Positions 28,093-36,843 of a stretch of 64,000 nucleotides of DNA are shown here, one piece after another (position 1 is the first letter of the stretch; the number at the start of each line of letters is the position of its first letter). Location of the stretch: assembly GCA_031556065.1 (NCBI GenBank), contig JAVBTR010000020.1:23959-87958 (forward strand). The letters run 5' to 3'. Below the pieces are notes generated by a model. The model saw only the letters and a list, made by a program, of their open reading frames with translations, did no database searches and was not told the origin of the DNA. This DNA comes from JAVBTR01 sp031556065. GTDB lineage: Bacteria; Bacillota; Clostridia; Christensenellales; Aristaeellaceae. The translations under genes were made by a program, and so were the position numbers.

Positions 28093-29130
28093 TTATACCG
28101 GCTCTTTAGGGTCTTCCAAGGGATAGTATCCGTCTGCAAAATAATCATCCCAAATGGTTTCGTATTCCGGGCGGGGCGTATCGTCGATGTGCATCACATC
28201 CGCAGCATAATACCCATCTGTGGTACGGCCTTCATGGGACAGTGTAAGGGCATCCCCTTCTTTTGTGAACAGTCCGTATTCCAAGTGGTACACCCCTGGC
28301 CGCACATTTGGCAGCCTTACGATTTCGTTATGAACCCTGTCTGCAAGGTGTATTTTCAACGGATGATCGTTTAGCGCAACGGATGTGTATTCTCCGTCCT
28401 TTTCCAAACGCAGCCGTATCTGTGTTGCATCGTGGCAAAAGCTGATGCCTTTATTCGTCCACCAAAACTGCATGGGTGCAAAGCCTCCCGAGGATAGAGC
28501 CTTTGGGTAGTTAAGTCTGCGCAACGCAATGCGGAAGCCTGCAGGCGCATCGATCCCCTCGACCGCCATCGCATGCCACTGCTGCGCATAAGCCGCCAGC
28601 TGGTGCCTACCGTCATGAAAGCTCACCAGTACGGGCATTTGCTTGTACAACTGCTGGGCGTTATTTTGTGCAAATAGCTCGCAGGTGTCAAGGACATTTT
28701 CGCCTACTGTCACGGACAGACCCTTAGCAAGGCCATGCTTGATAGCATAGTCCAATTGCGCCCCATCCTCAAGGGGCACATAATAGCGCTTGGGTGCAAA
28801 GGCCTCAGCAGCGGTTTCCCAAAGGCGGCGCTTGTTCGCTGCATTGGTATCCGAAACAATCTTCACCCCCAAAACCAGCGAATCACGATAATACCTTGAT
28901 GCCAGCGACCGAAGACGGCTTTCCGTTTGCGCCATGATATCAATCGCAGCATGTGGTACCGATACTTCCAGAAGCGTTTTTGTTTTCAAAACAGGCTTTG
29001 CCTGTCCAAGTACGATCCGCACCGTTTCAAAACTGCTTAAACCCGCGCCCTGTATGGCTTCCGCCTTCTCCTGAGGACGGCACTTTATCATTTTATAGCG
29101 TTCATAACTTTCAAGCGAATACTTTCCCAT
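28093..29130 (-). CDS. Short DUF4832-type protein
   Basis: Uncharacterised protein of 345 residues, paralogous in layout to the protein at 24538: a reduced N-terminal barrel and a DUF4832-like C-terminal sandwich (GFAPMQFWWTNKGISFCHDATQIRLRL ends with GVYHLEYGLFTKEGD and EGRTTDGYYAADV, read as separate segments). The barrel segment reads LVLGVKIVSDTNAANKRR, lacking the WGE of the long paralogues, so catalysis by the same mechanism is unlikely. It follows the long paralogue at 29154 by 23 bases. A Trp/Asp-rich tail (IWDDYFADGYYPLEDPKEPV) is peculiar to it. Function unknown. Confidence 0.7.
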   Translation of the reverse strand: MGKYSLESYERYKMIKCRPQEKAEAIQGAGLSSFETVRIVLGQAKPVLKTKTLLEVSVPHAAIDIMAQTESRLRSLASRYYRDSLVLGVKIVSDTNAANKRRLWETAAEAFAPKRYYVPLEDGAQLDYAIKHGLAKGLSVTVGENVLDTCELFAQNNAQQLYKQMPVLVSFHDGRHQLAAYAQQWHAMAVEGIDAPAGFRIALRRLNYPKALSSGGFAPMQFWWTNKGISFCHDATQIRLRLEKDGEYTSVALNDHPLKIHLADRVHNEIVRLPNVRPGVYHLEYGLFTKEGDALTLSHEGRTTDGYYAADVMHIDDTPRPEYETIWDDYFADGYYPLEDPKEPV

Positions 29131-29153
29131 AATTCAAATGCTCCTTCCTCTCT

Positions 29154-30467
29154 TTAATCTACCGTTAACCTACCGATGGGGTAGAACCCCTCTTCATTTC
29201 TGCCCTCTATGGCAAGGTTCAGCATACCAATCTTGTCAATGCAAGTATCGATCCCAACGCTCAATTCATAATCTCCCCCGGGCAATTCTAATGAAAGCTC
29301 GTCCCTGGTCAGATGATCCTCGTCCGGCAGCCATGCCCTGATATCCTCCTGCAAGCGCCAGCATTGCTGGTGCTCTGCGCTTTTTACCTTTACGATGATT
29401 GGGTACGCCTCATAGCATGGAGCGACGCCTGTATTGCACCAAAGCAGCTTTACGTGCAGCTTTCCATCCTCCACGCCTGCCTGTGCGCGGCGCAATTCCA
29501 AGCGATACCCCATCCTTTTAACCCACTGTTCAACCGCATCCCGCCACTCAAGCGGCACGGTGGTCTGTTTGCTGTTATAAGAAGAAATATGCCACTTAAG
29601 GGATTCCTGAATAATATAATCAATATCCCAGCCGGATAGATACCAATCGTTCATATGCCAGCACGCTTCAAACAGCACCGGGCCTTTTTCCCATGCATCA
29701 TGCATGTCAAAGTTCTCGATGTTCATGGGATAGTAATCCTGCATATGGCTCCATTCCTTGCCGTGAAAACCACCCATGTCGCCCAGGCAATCCACGCGGA
29801 AGCCGATATTCTTTCGGTATTTCAAGATCGCGCCCACGGAAACAGGATCGTGCAACAGACATTGCAGCGGCGTTTTAGAGAAGCCTTCGCAGTAGGCGCG
29901 GATGATTCCGTCCAGCTTTTCCTCCTGCACAAACTCCGATCCCGCGCCTTCCCCCCACGCGCCGCAAAGGGCCATATCCACACTTGAAATATACGGATGT
30001 CCGTCATAGCGCGCCGCAAAGGCCTTAACAAAACGCTCCCAGTAAAAAGCATAATCCGTTGTGTTGGGATCAATCCGCCAAAAGGGGAACTCCGGGTCTT
30101 CCGGGTACCGCTCCCGAAGCCACACAGGAATATCCTCTGTCAAAGAATACGGCGAGCAGCGCACCACGGCATTGCAGCCAAGGTTCTTTGCTTTTTCAAG
30201 CTTTATGTCCAGCACGCTCCAGTCGTATTCGCCCTCCACGGGCTCCAGCGCATTCCAAGACGCCCCCCCATAGGAAAGCCCCGAATCCGGGTGATTCCAG
30301 GTCTTTTGCTCAGGTGCAAATTTATATTTTTCAACAGGCTTCCCACGATTGTCACAAACGATCTCCTTATCTCCCATCAGCCCCGGTGCAACAATAAACC
30401 CAATCCCCGGATTGCATAACAGCGCATCCGATATCTTTGGCTCTGTGGTGATCTGCCAAGTTTTCAA
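29154..30467 (-). CDS. Long DUF4832-type protein, glycosidase-like barrel
   Basis: Protein of 437 residues: TIM-barrel-like N-terminal region with YISSVDMALCGAWGEGAGSE and later GPVLFEACWHMNDW, which place Glu residues where clan GH-A glycosidases keep acid/base and nucleophile (inference), and a C-terminal DUF4832 sandwich (VKLLWCNTGVAPCYEAYP ... LPGGDYELSVGID ... EGRNEEGFYPIGRL). Start is TTG at 30467, with AAGGGAG nine bases upstream; the TTGA overlaps the stop of the small cysteine-rich gene, so the two are translationally coupled. No signal peptide. Confidence 0.78.
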   Translation of the reverse strand: MKTWQITTEPKISDALLCNPGIGFIVAPGLMGDKEIVCDNRGKPVEKYKFAPEQKTWNHPDSGLSYGGASWNALEPVEGEYDWSVLDIKLEKAKNLGCNAVVRCSPYSLTEDIPVWLRERYPEDPEFPFWRIDPNTTDYAFYWERFVKAFAARYDGHPYISSVDMALCGAWGEGAGSEFVQEEKLDGIIRAYCEGFSKTPLQCLLHDPVSVGAILKYRKNIGFRVDCLGDMGGFHGKEWSHMQDYYPMNIENFDMHDAWEKGPVLFEACWHMNDWYLSGWDIDYIIQESLKWHISSYNSKQTTVPLEWRDAVEQWVKRMGYRLELRRAQAGVEDGKLHVKLLWCNTGVAPCYEAYPIIVKVKSAEHQQCWRLQEDIRAWLPDEDHLTRDELSLELPGGDYELSVGIDTCIDKIGMLNLAIEGRNEEGFYPIGRLTVD

Positions 30468-30697
30468 TCGTGTTCACTCCCTTGTTCATTCACATATTTA
30501 TTTGCAAACAATTCGCAGCCGTTTTCGCGAAAGAAGTTTGCCATTTGCATTAACTCATCTTGGGTACAATCTAATCTTCTTGAAAAGCACCTCAGGCAGA
30601 AAAAGGTGCCGGTAGACCGGCCACGTAATTTCAAATTCAGTGCGATTTCATCGTTGCAAAGTGTATTAGCACAGTCCGTGCACAAAAGCTGTTTCAT
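30464..30697 (-). CDS. Small cysteine-rich (zinc-ribbon-like) protein
   Basis: Cytoplasmic 77-residue protein with Cys6-x2-Cys9 and Cys34-x2-Cys37 plus Cys14, Cys44 and Cys61, suggesting a bound zinc ion. The helical C-terminal half reads TQDELMQMANFFRENG. Small proteins of this look occur in Clostridia, but I know of no assigned role. It overlaps the TTG start of the long DUF4832 gene by four bases and follows a hairpin terminator, so it is the first gene after an internal attenuation point. It could be a chaperone-like or regulatory partner of the downstream protein; this is a guess. Confidence 0.7.
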   Translation of the reverse strand: MKQLLCTDCANTLCNDEIALNLKLRGRSTGTFFCLRCFSRRLDCTQDELMQMANFFRENGCELFANKYVNEQGSEHD

Positions 30698-30715
30698 ATG
30701 TTTATTCCCCGCATT

Positions 30716-30751
30716 GAAAAAGGGGGCGTCGTATTTAATTTAGACGCCCCC
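30716..30751 (-). terminator. Internal terminator between binding protein and enzyme genes
   Basis: On the minus strand GGGGGCGTC and GACGCCCCC form a perfect 9-bp stem with a 12-base loop followed by TTTTTC, right after the binding-protein stop. It divides the operon into a high-level transport part and a lower-level enzyme part, and could be a regulated attenuator. Confidence 0.7.
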
Positions 30752-30773
30752 AAGCGTTCCCCGCTTGAATGGT

Positions 30774-32228
30774 TTACTTTGCCATGAACTCCTGCAGCTG
30801 ACGGTTGATCTCCGCCACAAATTCATTCATGCCTGCAGATTCCAGTTCCGCAATCGCCTTGGGATATTCGGTTTCATAATCCACATAGCCATAAAGAATG
30901 GGGGTCAGGTTCTTCCAAGCTTCCTGGCAGGCGGTCTCCATCGCTTCAAAGCCGGTGTTGTTAAACGCAAAGCCCAGCATCGCGGAAGCAATCGCTTCGT
31001 CATCCCAGTGCTTGTAGGTTTCGATGTACTCATCGGATACGCCTTCGGTAAATACCTTGTAGTTGTAGTTGCGGAACATCCACTCATAGAAGTAGCCGTC
31101 GCCGCGGGCGGTATTGGACAAAAGCACCAAGCGGCCATCCGCGTTCAGCTCCCAGTCCTTGCCTTCTTCGCCATACAGGCAGAACATGTAGTTTTCTTGG
31201 CTGCTCCAGAGCCATGCTAAGAATTTCAGCGCACCTTCGGGATTCTTGGCAGAATACGGAATGCAAAGCACTTCACCGCCAGTGGCGTTAATATAGCGGG
31301 GCTTTTCAGGTGCCAAGAGGTAGCTTGCAAGCTCGGCTGCCGGATCGGCTGTCTTCACAGAGCCTGCGATCTCTTGATCCTTGCCAACGGAGCCTTCTAC
31401 CCACAGGTACAGACCCGTTTGCATACGGCTGTCGCGCTCGTTGTACTTAATGGCCACATCATCGCTGTACAGGCCATCAAGGAACATTTCACGGTTGAAT
31501 TCAGCCACTTTTTTGAAAGCATCGGTCGCTGCAAAGTTGTAGGCGGTTTTGCTTTCTTCGCCGAAAACGACCATGTAGTCATTGACCAGGGTAAAGTACT
31601 GTTCGTCCGCAAAATAGCGGGCCAAGGGCTTGAACGCCACATCGGCAGGGCCTTTATACTCGGGGAACTGTTCCTGCACAAGCTGTGCAAATTCGCGCAG
31701 ATCATCGGCAGTCGTCACTTCCGTCATGCCAACAGCTTCAAGTAAATCCTGGCGCAGCACAACCTGCTGGAACATGCCGGAAGAGGCGGTGTACGCGGAC
31801 GGAATGCCATAGGTAACCCCATTGATCTTGCCCCCAGCCAATTGGCTGTCAGGCAAAATACTCTTCATGGATTCGGGCCAACACTTGGCAATTAAATCGT
31901 CCAAGGGCTGCGCTTCCTTGCGGTTTACGATGCCGGGCAGATTACTCAGGCCATCCCAATACAGGTCAATAGGTTCATTGGCCGCAAACTTAAGGGTCTT
32001 TTGATCCCAGAAATCGGACCAGGACAGCCACATGAAGTTGACCTTCATGTTCAGTTCGCTCTTCACCTTCTCAGCGAAGGGGCCATTGAGAAAACTTGCC
32101 ATTTCGTCTGTTTCTTCGCCCGGATAGAGAATTGTAATTTCTTCCATTGTCTCTGCCTGCGCAAACAGCGGAAGACCCAGGGACATTGTCAGCACCAGTG
32201 CCAACACAAGAGCCAGATACCTTTTCAT
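30774..32228 (-). CDS. Extracellular solute-binding protein of the third importer
   Basis: Ligand receptor of 484 residues. The signal sequence (KRYLALVLALVLTMSLGLPLFAQA) ends in an AQA signal-peptidase I site; no lipobox Cys is present. The mature part begins EEITILYPGEETDEMASFLN and shows the two-lobed binding-protein pattern (FAANEPIDLYWDGLSNLPGI; GEVLCIPYSAKNPEGALKFL). Unusually, it lies after the two permease genes, separated from them by a 159-base palindromic element. A possible LacI/cre-like site (TGTAAACGGTTTTC, 32248-32261) precedes it. The ligand is unknown. Confidence 0.85.
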   Translation of the reverse strand: MKRYLALVLALVLTMSLGLPLFAQAETMEEITILYPGEETDEMASFLNGPFAEKVKSELNMKVNFMWLSWSDFWDQKTLKFAANEPIDLYWDGLSNLPGIVNRKEAQPLDDLIAKCWPESMKSILPDSQLAGGKINGVTYGIPSAYTASSGMFQQVVLRQDLLEAVGMTEVTTADDLREFAQLVQEQFPEYKGPADVAFKPLARYFADEQYFTLVNDYMVVFGEESKTAYNFAATDAFKKVAEFNREMFLDGLYSDDVAIKYNERDSRMQTGLYLWVEGSVGKDQEIAGSVKTADPAAELASYLLAPEKPRYINATGGEVLCIPYSAKNPEGALKFLAWLWSSQENYMFCLYGEEGKDWELNADGRLVLLSNTARGDGYFYEWMFRNYNYKVFTEGVSDEYIETYKHWDDEAIASAMLGFAFNNTGFEAMETACQEAWKNLTPILYGYVDYETEYPKAIAELESAGMNEFVAEINRQLQEFMAK

Positions 32229-32247
32229 AGTAGAACCTCCTTTTTAT

Positions 32248-32261
32248 TGTAAACGGTTTTC
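32248..32261. promoter_or_regulatory. Possible LacI/CcpA-type site before the binding-protein gene
   Basis: TGTAAACGGTTTTC resembles the cre consensus at its first 12 positions and has GTAAAC/GTTTTC half-sites. It lies 20 bases upstream of the start codon, where a bound repressor would block elongation. Weak on its own. Confidence 0.3.
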
Positions 32262-32276
32262 CCTTTTAGGAATCTT

Positions 32277-32435
32277 ATACTAATCCTCATTTAAAACCAC
32301 AAAGAGATCGCAAAGCAATTTTGCCCCACGCTAAGCGGAAGGAATGCAACGTAGTGGGGCTACGCTAAATGGACGAGGCAACGCGTGAAGCGAAATCGCT
32401 TGCGAGATTGAGTGGTTTTGAGTGAGGATTAGTAT
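32277..32435. repeat. 159-base palindromic element at a permease stop codon
   Basis: ATACTAATCCTCAtTtAAAACCAC on the left (read with two variable bases) is repeated inverted on the right as GTGGTTTTGAGTG then AGGATTAGTAT. The arms continue inward imperfectly (GATCGCAAAGCAATTTTGCC against GAAATCGCTTGCGAGATT). There is no coding capacity. The right end supplies the final base of the permease stop codon, so the element appears inserted inside the operon between permease and binding-protein genes. Confidence 0.65.
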
Positions 32436-33364
32436 CATTCTTTGACGGCACCTGTCATAATGCCGCGCACAAAGTACCTTTGGATGAACGGATACAGGAA
32501 AATGATCGGGCCGATGGTAATGATGGTAACGGCCATTTTAACGGTTTCCGAGGGCAGGCGGATCGATGCGGCCGCGCCTGATGGAATGCGTCCGGATGAA
32601 ATGGCGTTTACGTTGGATACGATGGAGTAAAGATAATATTGCAGCGGATACAAATCTCTGTCGCTGATGAACATCAGCGCATTCCACCAGTTGTTCCAGT
32701 AGCTGAGGATGTACATAAGACCTACCGTCAAAAGCGCGGTTTTTGATAGGGGCAGCGCAATACGGAAGAAAATCGTCCAATGCCCCGCACCGTCTATCTT
32801 TGCCGCATCGTAGAGGCTGGGAGAAATGGCGTTGAAGTAGGTGCGCATTAGAAACATGTTCCACACGCTGAACATGGCAGGCAATATCAATGCCATGACA
32901 TTATCGCGCAGGCCATACCAGTTTACGCATACCACATACCATGGCACAAGACCGGCTGAGAAAATGCTGGTAAAGTTGCAAATGAATGCAATCACATTTC
33001 TGTACCGGAGCTCCTTAAGGGAAATAGCATAGCTGATAAGGCATGTAACCAGCATGGAACCCAGCGTGCCCAAGACCGTAACCAGAATCGTCACCCCGTA
33101 GGAGCGCAGAATCCGTGAGCCGCTGTGTGAGAAAATGTAGGTGTACGTATCCAGCGAGAATTCTTCCGGAATCAGCCTAAAGCCGTCCGAGTTGATCAGC
33201 TTTTCAGGCGTGAAGCTGACTGTAAGCGTCAAAAGCAGCGGATAAAGACAGATCAGCGCGAAGATGCCCACAAAGATATACGCAAAGATAACCACCCAGC
33301 GATCCTGCTTGCTTTGGATCACATGCTCTTGGGAGGAACGCGCAGAACGTTTCGCAATCATCAA
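32435..33364 (-). CDS. Sugar-type ABC permease, YtcP-like
   Basis: Inner-membrane subunit (309 residues) of the third importer, with six predicted helices, EAA-type loop DAAKIDGAGHWTIFFRIALP and C terminus RGIMTGAVKE. The start overlaps the partner permease stop by four bases (ATGA). The last base of its stop codon belongs to the palindromic element that follows, so the natural C terminus could have been changed by that insertion, though the length and ending are normal for the family. Confidence 0.9.
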   Translation of the reverse strand: MMIAKRSARSSQEHVIQSKQDRWVVIFAYIFVGIFALICLYPLLLTLTVSFTPEKLINSDGFRLIPEEFSLDTYTYIFSHSGSRILRSYGVTILVTVLGTLGSMLVTCLISYAISLKELRYRNVIAFICNFTSIFSAGLVPWYVVCVNWYGLRDNVMALILPAMFSVWNMFLMRTYFNAISPSLYDAAKIDGAGHWTIFFRIALPLSKTALLTVGLMYILSYWNNWWNALMFISDRDLYPLQYYLYSIVSNVNAISSGRIPSGAAASIRLPSETVKMAVTIITIGPIIFLYPFIQRYFVRGIMTGAVKE

Positions 33365-34344
33365 AACAATCCCTCCCCGTCATTGATCTTCTTGGCAACG
33401 AAGTTGGCCAGGCAGATCATAATCAGCCCCATCACCGACTGACACAGGCCAATGGCCGTACTAAAGCCAAAGCCCATGGTACGCATGGAAGAATACACAT
33501 AAGTATCGATGACGTTTACAGCGTCCATTACGGTGCTGTTTTGGCCCACAACGCCCCAGATCATGCCCGTATCACCAAAGAAGATGCGGCCAATGCTCAT
33601 GAGCGTCAGAATCACCACATTGGGTTTGAGCATCGGGATGGTCAAGTGTGTGATCTGCTGGAAGCGGCTTGCACCATCGATGGTGGCTGCCTCGTAGAGT
33701 GATCCGTCAAACCCGGCCATGGCGGCCATATAGATAATGGAGTTGTAGCCTGCCCATTTCCATACGTTAAGGAAAATGATGATGGCCTTCCAATACTTCG
33801 GTTCCGCATACCAGCGAACAGGCGAGTTGCCTGTGTTAATAAGCAAGCGGTTCATTACGCCGTTAGCGCCTGTTAAAATGACTTCGCCGGTTTTTCGGTC
33901 CAATCTGAAGTTGGAGGTCAGAAAACCGTACAGTACAGCACCCACAACCACCCAGCTTAGAAAATATGGGAAAAACATGGCGCTTTGGGACAGCTTTTTG
34001 AAGGGCTTGCTCTTGATTTCATTCATGAATATGGCCAGCGCTACAGGGAGAATGGTACCAAGAATGATGCCCCAGAAGTTAAGGATCAGCGTGTTGGCGA
34101 TCACGCGCCACGCATAGGGATTGCCTGAAAAGAAGTAAGCGAAATTTTGAAAGCCCACAAAGGGCGAGCCGAAGATGCCGTCCACCACGTTGAACTTAGT
34201 GAAGGCCATGTACATGCCGCCCATGGGCAGGTAGCTGAACAGCAACAGCAGTACCAGCGCGGGAATGCACATGATGTAAAGGGAGCTGTTCTGCTTCATT
34301 TCCCATATGAAACCGCGCTTTTTCACAACCGTTTCCTTCGCCAT
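33361..34344 (-). CDS. Sugar-type ABC permease, LplB-like
   Basis: Partner permease of 327 residues with the EAA loop EAATIDGASRFQQITHLTIP and a longer loop around residues 150-180 (TSNFRLDRKTGEVILTGANG). Its start lies 3 bases after the acyltransferase stop, with AAGGAGAG inside that gene, so the two are co-translated. No ATPase is encoded in the locus. Confidence 0.9.
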   Translation of the reverse strand: MAKETVVKKRGFIWEMKQNSSLYIMCIPALVLLLLFSYLPMGGMYMAFTKFNVVDGIFGSPFVGFQNFAYFFSGNPYAWRVIANTLILNFWGIILGTILPVALAIFMNEIKSKPFKKLSQSAMFFPYFLSWVVVGAVLYGFLTSNFRLDRKTGEVILTGANGVMNRLLINTGNSPVRWYAEPKYWKAIIIFLNVWKWAGYNSIIYMAAMAGFDGSLYEAATIDGASRFQQITHLTIPMLKPNVVILTLMSIGRIFFGDTGMIWGVVGQNSTVMDAVNVIDTYVYSSMRTMGFGFSTAIGLCQSVMGLIMICLANFVAKKINDGEGLF

Positions 34345-34347
34345 GCG

Positions 34348-35583
34348 CTATCTCTCCTTCCAGTATGGATCGCTTCCGACCTCCGGCACTTCCTCGCTTA
34401 GCAGAAACATGCCGCTGGTATGGAAGCGCTCGCCCCTATCCCATGCACCAAACAAGCCTTTTTCCAGCGTATTCTTTGGCGTTATCTTGGTGTAATCAGC
34501 CTTGGCATCGTGCAGCACCTCAAGGCGTGCCATGTCGTCCCCCTCCATGGTGGGATAGCAGTAGAATTGTCGCTGCACCCTGGAAATATTGCGGTCCGCA
34601 CCCAGAATTCTGGCAAGGCCCGCATCATACAGCCAGGACTCGCTCCAGAATCCCACATAAGTGTATTCCGGAAAGTATTGGCGATAGAAATCAAGCGCCA
34701 ACGTGCATGAGTTCTTTACCCGCTCCGGTGTATAGCCGCTTCCGCCCGGAATGTGCAGCGCCAGAAGGTAATCGCCCTGTTTAAGTACCTTATGCCATTG
34801 CGCTTTATTCAGCGTCACGGTATCTTTTAGAATGATGCCTTCTGGTGATACCGGGTTCGCCGTTACCGCGTCCGCCGTTTCTTTGTAGATAGTAACGAAC
34901 GACTCTGCATCAAAAATCCCGTTCACGCCATCCAATTGTCCATCCCGCCGTACCCGTGTACCGGCCTGCCACAAGGCCTGAACCATGCCGGTGCGCTTAT
35001 TTCGCCATCCCTGGGGCGTATCGCTCCATTGATATGGAATAAAATAAAATCGGTCCAGCAGAAAAATCGCACAGCAGTAGAAGTTCACATCCCAAGGGTA
35101 ATCATCAAAATTAATATCCCCTGTTTCTACAAACTTTTTTAATTGTTTGCGCGTCATTCGCTCCGGAATGTCCGCATCATATTCTTGGGGCACACCACGC
35201 TTGCGCAGCGCCTTGCGCCCCTCTAGCACGCATAACTGGGTGAACAAAAACCCAAATGCTTCCTTCGCAAATCCATTCAGACACACAGGCTTGGGCTGGA
35301 AAAATTCAATCGCCGTGCAGCGGTTCAGTGCACGTACCGCATCCTTGGCCATGATGTGGCTAAGCTCCACCAGTTCGTGAACCCCATTGCTTTCGTCCAG
35401 CGCATCAAAGAGCAGGCGCTGTCTATCTTCTGGCACCTGGTTTAATTCAAGCACCTCTTGAAGGCATTCCCTTGGCAGAAGCTCTGTTTCCCCCGTCTCC
35501 AGGTCCTCCACATATTCTTCAAGCCCCTGGGGTGCGATCGGGCCGACTATATCAAGCAGCTTCGCAAAATGCTGTTTTGTCAT
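34348..35583 (-). CDS. GNAT-like acyltransferase (NAT_N/GNAT_C type)
   Basis: Cytoplasmic protein of 411 residues resembling the acyltransferase family of Bacillota that combines an N-terminal helical domain with a GNAT-like C-terminal domain. The recognisable part is LLALHIPGGSGYTPERVKNS followed by ALDFYRQYFPEY and FWSESWLYDAGLARILG. The acyl donor and acceptor are unknown. It lies six bases after the Gfo/Idh gene and just before the permeases, so it probably modifies or de-modifies a sugar of this pathway. Assignment is from memory of the family pattern, so moderate confidence. Confidence 0.6.
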   Translation of the reverse strand: MTKQHFAKLLDIVGPIAPQGLEEYVEDLETGETELLPRECLQEVLELNQVPEDRQRLLFDALDESNGVHELVELSHIMAKDAVRALNRCTAIEFFQPKPVCLNGFAKEAFGFLFTQLCVLEGRKALRKRGVPQEYDADIPERMTRKQLKKFVETGDINFDDYPWDVNFYCCAIFLLDRFYFIPYQWSDTPQGWRNKRTGMVQALWQAGTRVRRDGQLDGVNGIFDAESFVTIYKETADAVTANPVSPEGIILKDTVTLNKAQWHKVLKQGDYLLALHIPGGSGYTPERVKNSCTLALDFYRQYFPEYTYVGFWSESWLYDAGLARILGADRNISRVQRQFYCYPTMEGDDMARLEVLHDAKADYTKITPKNTLEKGLFGAWDRGERFHTSGMFLLSEEVPEVGSDPYWKER

Positions 35584-35589
35584 ATCCTT

Positions 35590-36843
35590 TCATCCCCTCG
35601 TATGGTGTTTTCGGTACTCAGGCACACTAATAACCTTGCCAGTGATACGGGATTCCTCTGCGGCGCAGGCCATCATATGGCTTTCCACGGACTCATCAAT
35701 GCCGGAAAGTACTTCCGTCCTTCTGCCTTCGATCAAGGCCAGAAAATCCGCTACAATCATGCTGTCCCCACCGCCATGACCGCTGGTAGTTATTTCAGGA
35801 TGGATAATGGCCGCATCCGAGCGATCCACAGCGTTTGCCGCAAACGGAATAACTTCAATAATGTTTTCCAGCTCCGAAGCGCGTATCTCCCCATTTTCAC
35901 CCATGATTTTGAGCGTGCGCGCCATGCGGTTGGTAAAGCCGCTTAGGTTAAAGGTAGCGGTCACGCCGTTATCAAACTCCAACACTGTAACCTGATGGTC
36001 GCACACATCGTTGTCGCAATGATATACGCACCGCCCATAGTCCCCTGTGCGGATGGCCTCTGTAAGCCCTTCCCGGGTCTGATCGCCCGTTAGCACGGTG
36101 GCGGGCCATGAACCCATCACAGGCAGATAGCACCTATATGCGCTGAACCGGCACGCCTCTTTTAAGGGGCAATCCACGCAGCGCCGCGCTGCGCCTTCCG
36201 GCGCGTTCTCCGCTTTAAAATACGTCAAATCTCCAAAGGATGCCACTTTTTTACACGCACTCCCCACCAGCCACGACAGCAAATCCATATCATGACACGA
36301 TTTTTGCATCATTACCGAGCTGGCCAAATCTTTTCTGCGCCAATTACCGCGTACAAAAGAATGCGCAATATGATAATTTCCAATGTTTTCATTATGCTGT
36401 ATGGTCATGACCCGGCCGATAATACCGCTGTCAATCACTTTTTTAATTTCCCTAAAGAATGGCGCGTAGCGCAGCACGTGGCACACAACCACATGCCTGT
36501 TCAGCCGCTTTGCAACCGACCCAATCTCCAGCGTCTCTTCCGGAACCGGTGAAATGGGTTTTTCCAGTAGCAAATGGTAGCCCTTTTGCATTGCGGGAAT
36601 AGCTTGCCCATAGTGGTCCTGATCCATGGTAGCAATGATCGCGGCATCTGCCATACAGTCCTTGGCAAGGAGTTCTTCCGCGCAGGCATAGCTTCTATCC
36701 GTGGGGATCCCAAACTCGCGGCACGCGTTTTCTCTTTTGCCCGAATCGACATCCGCCACCGCCGTGATCTCATGCCCCTTTTCATGGGCATACTGTGCGT
36801 AAATCATTCCCCGCTGCCCTGCACCAATCAATATGAATTTCAT
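35590..36843 (-). CDS. Gfo/Idh/MocA-family oxidoreductase
   Basis: NAD(P)-dependent sugar or polyol dehydrogenase of 417 residues. The Rossmann domain starts FILIGAGQRGMIYAQYAHEK, and the EKP motif (LLLEKPISP), which carries the catalytic Lys, follows at about residue 94. A cysteine-rich insert near the middle (CVDCPLKEACRFSAYRCYLP) is seen in a subset of the family and may bind metal. It is the first gene of the large minus-strand operon, behind a near-consensus TTGACA/TATTGT promoter. It may oxidise the sugar released by the GH31 or DUF4832 proteins. Confidence 0.88.
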   Translation of the reverse strand: MKFILIGAGQRGMIYAQYAHEKGHEITAVADVDSGKRENACREFGIPTDRSYACAEELLAKDCMADAAIIATMDQDHYGQAIPAMQKGYHLLLEKPISPVPEETLEIGSVAKRLNRHVVVCHVLRYAPFFREIKKVIDSGIIGRVMTIQHNENIGNYHIAHSFVRGNWRRKDLASSVMMQKSCHDMDLLSWLVGSACKKVASFGDLTYFKAENAPEGAARRCVDCPLKEACRFSAYRCYLPVMGSWPATVLTGDQTREGLTEAIRTGDYGRCVYHCDNDVCDHQVTVLEFDNGVTATFNLSGFTNRMARTLKIMGENGEIRASELENIIEVIPFAANAVDRSDAAIIHPEITTSGHGGGDSMIVADFLALIEGRRTEVLSGIDESVESHMMACAAEESRITGKVISVPEYRKHHTRG

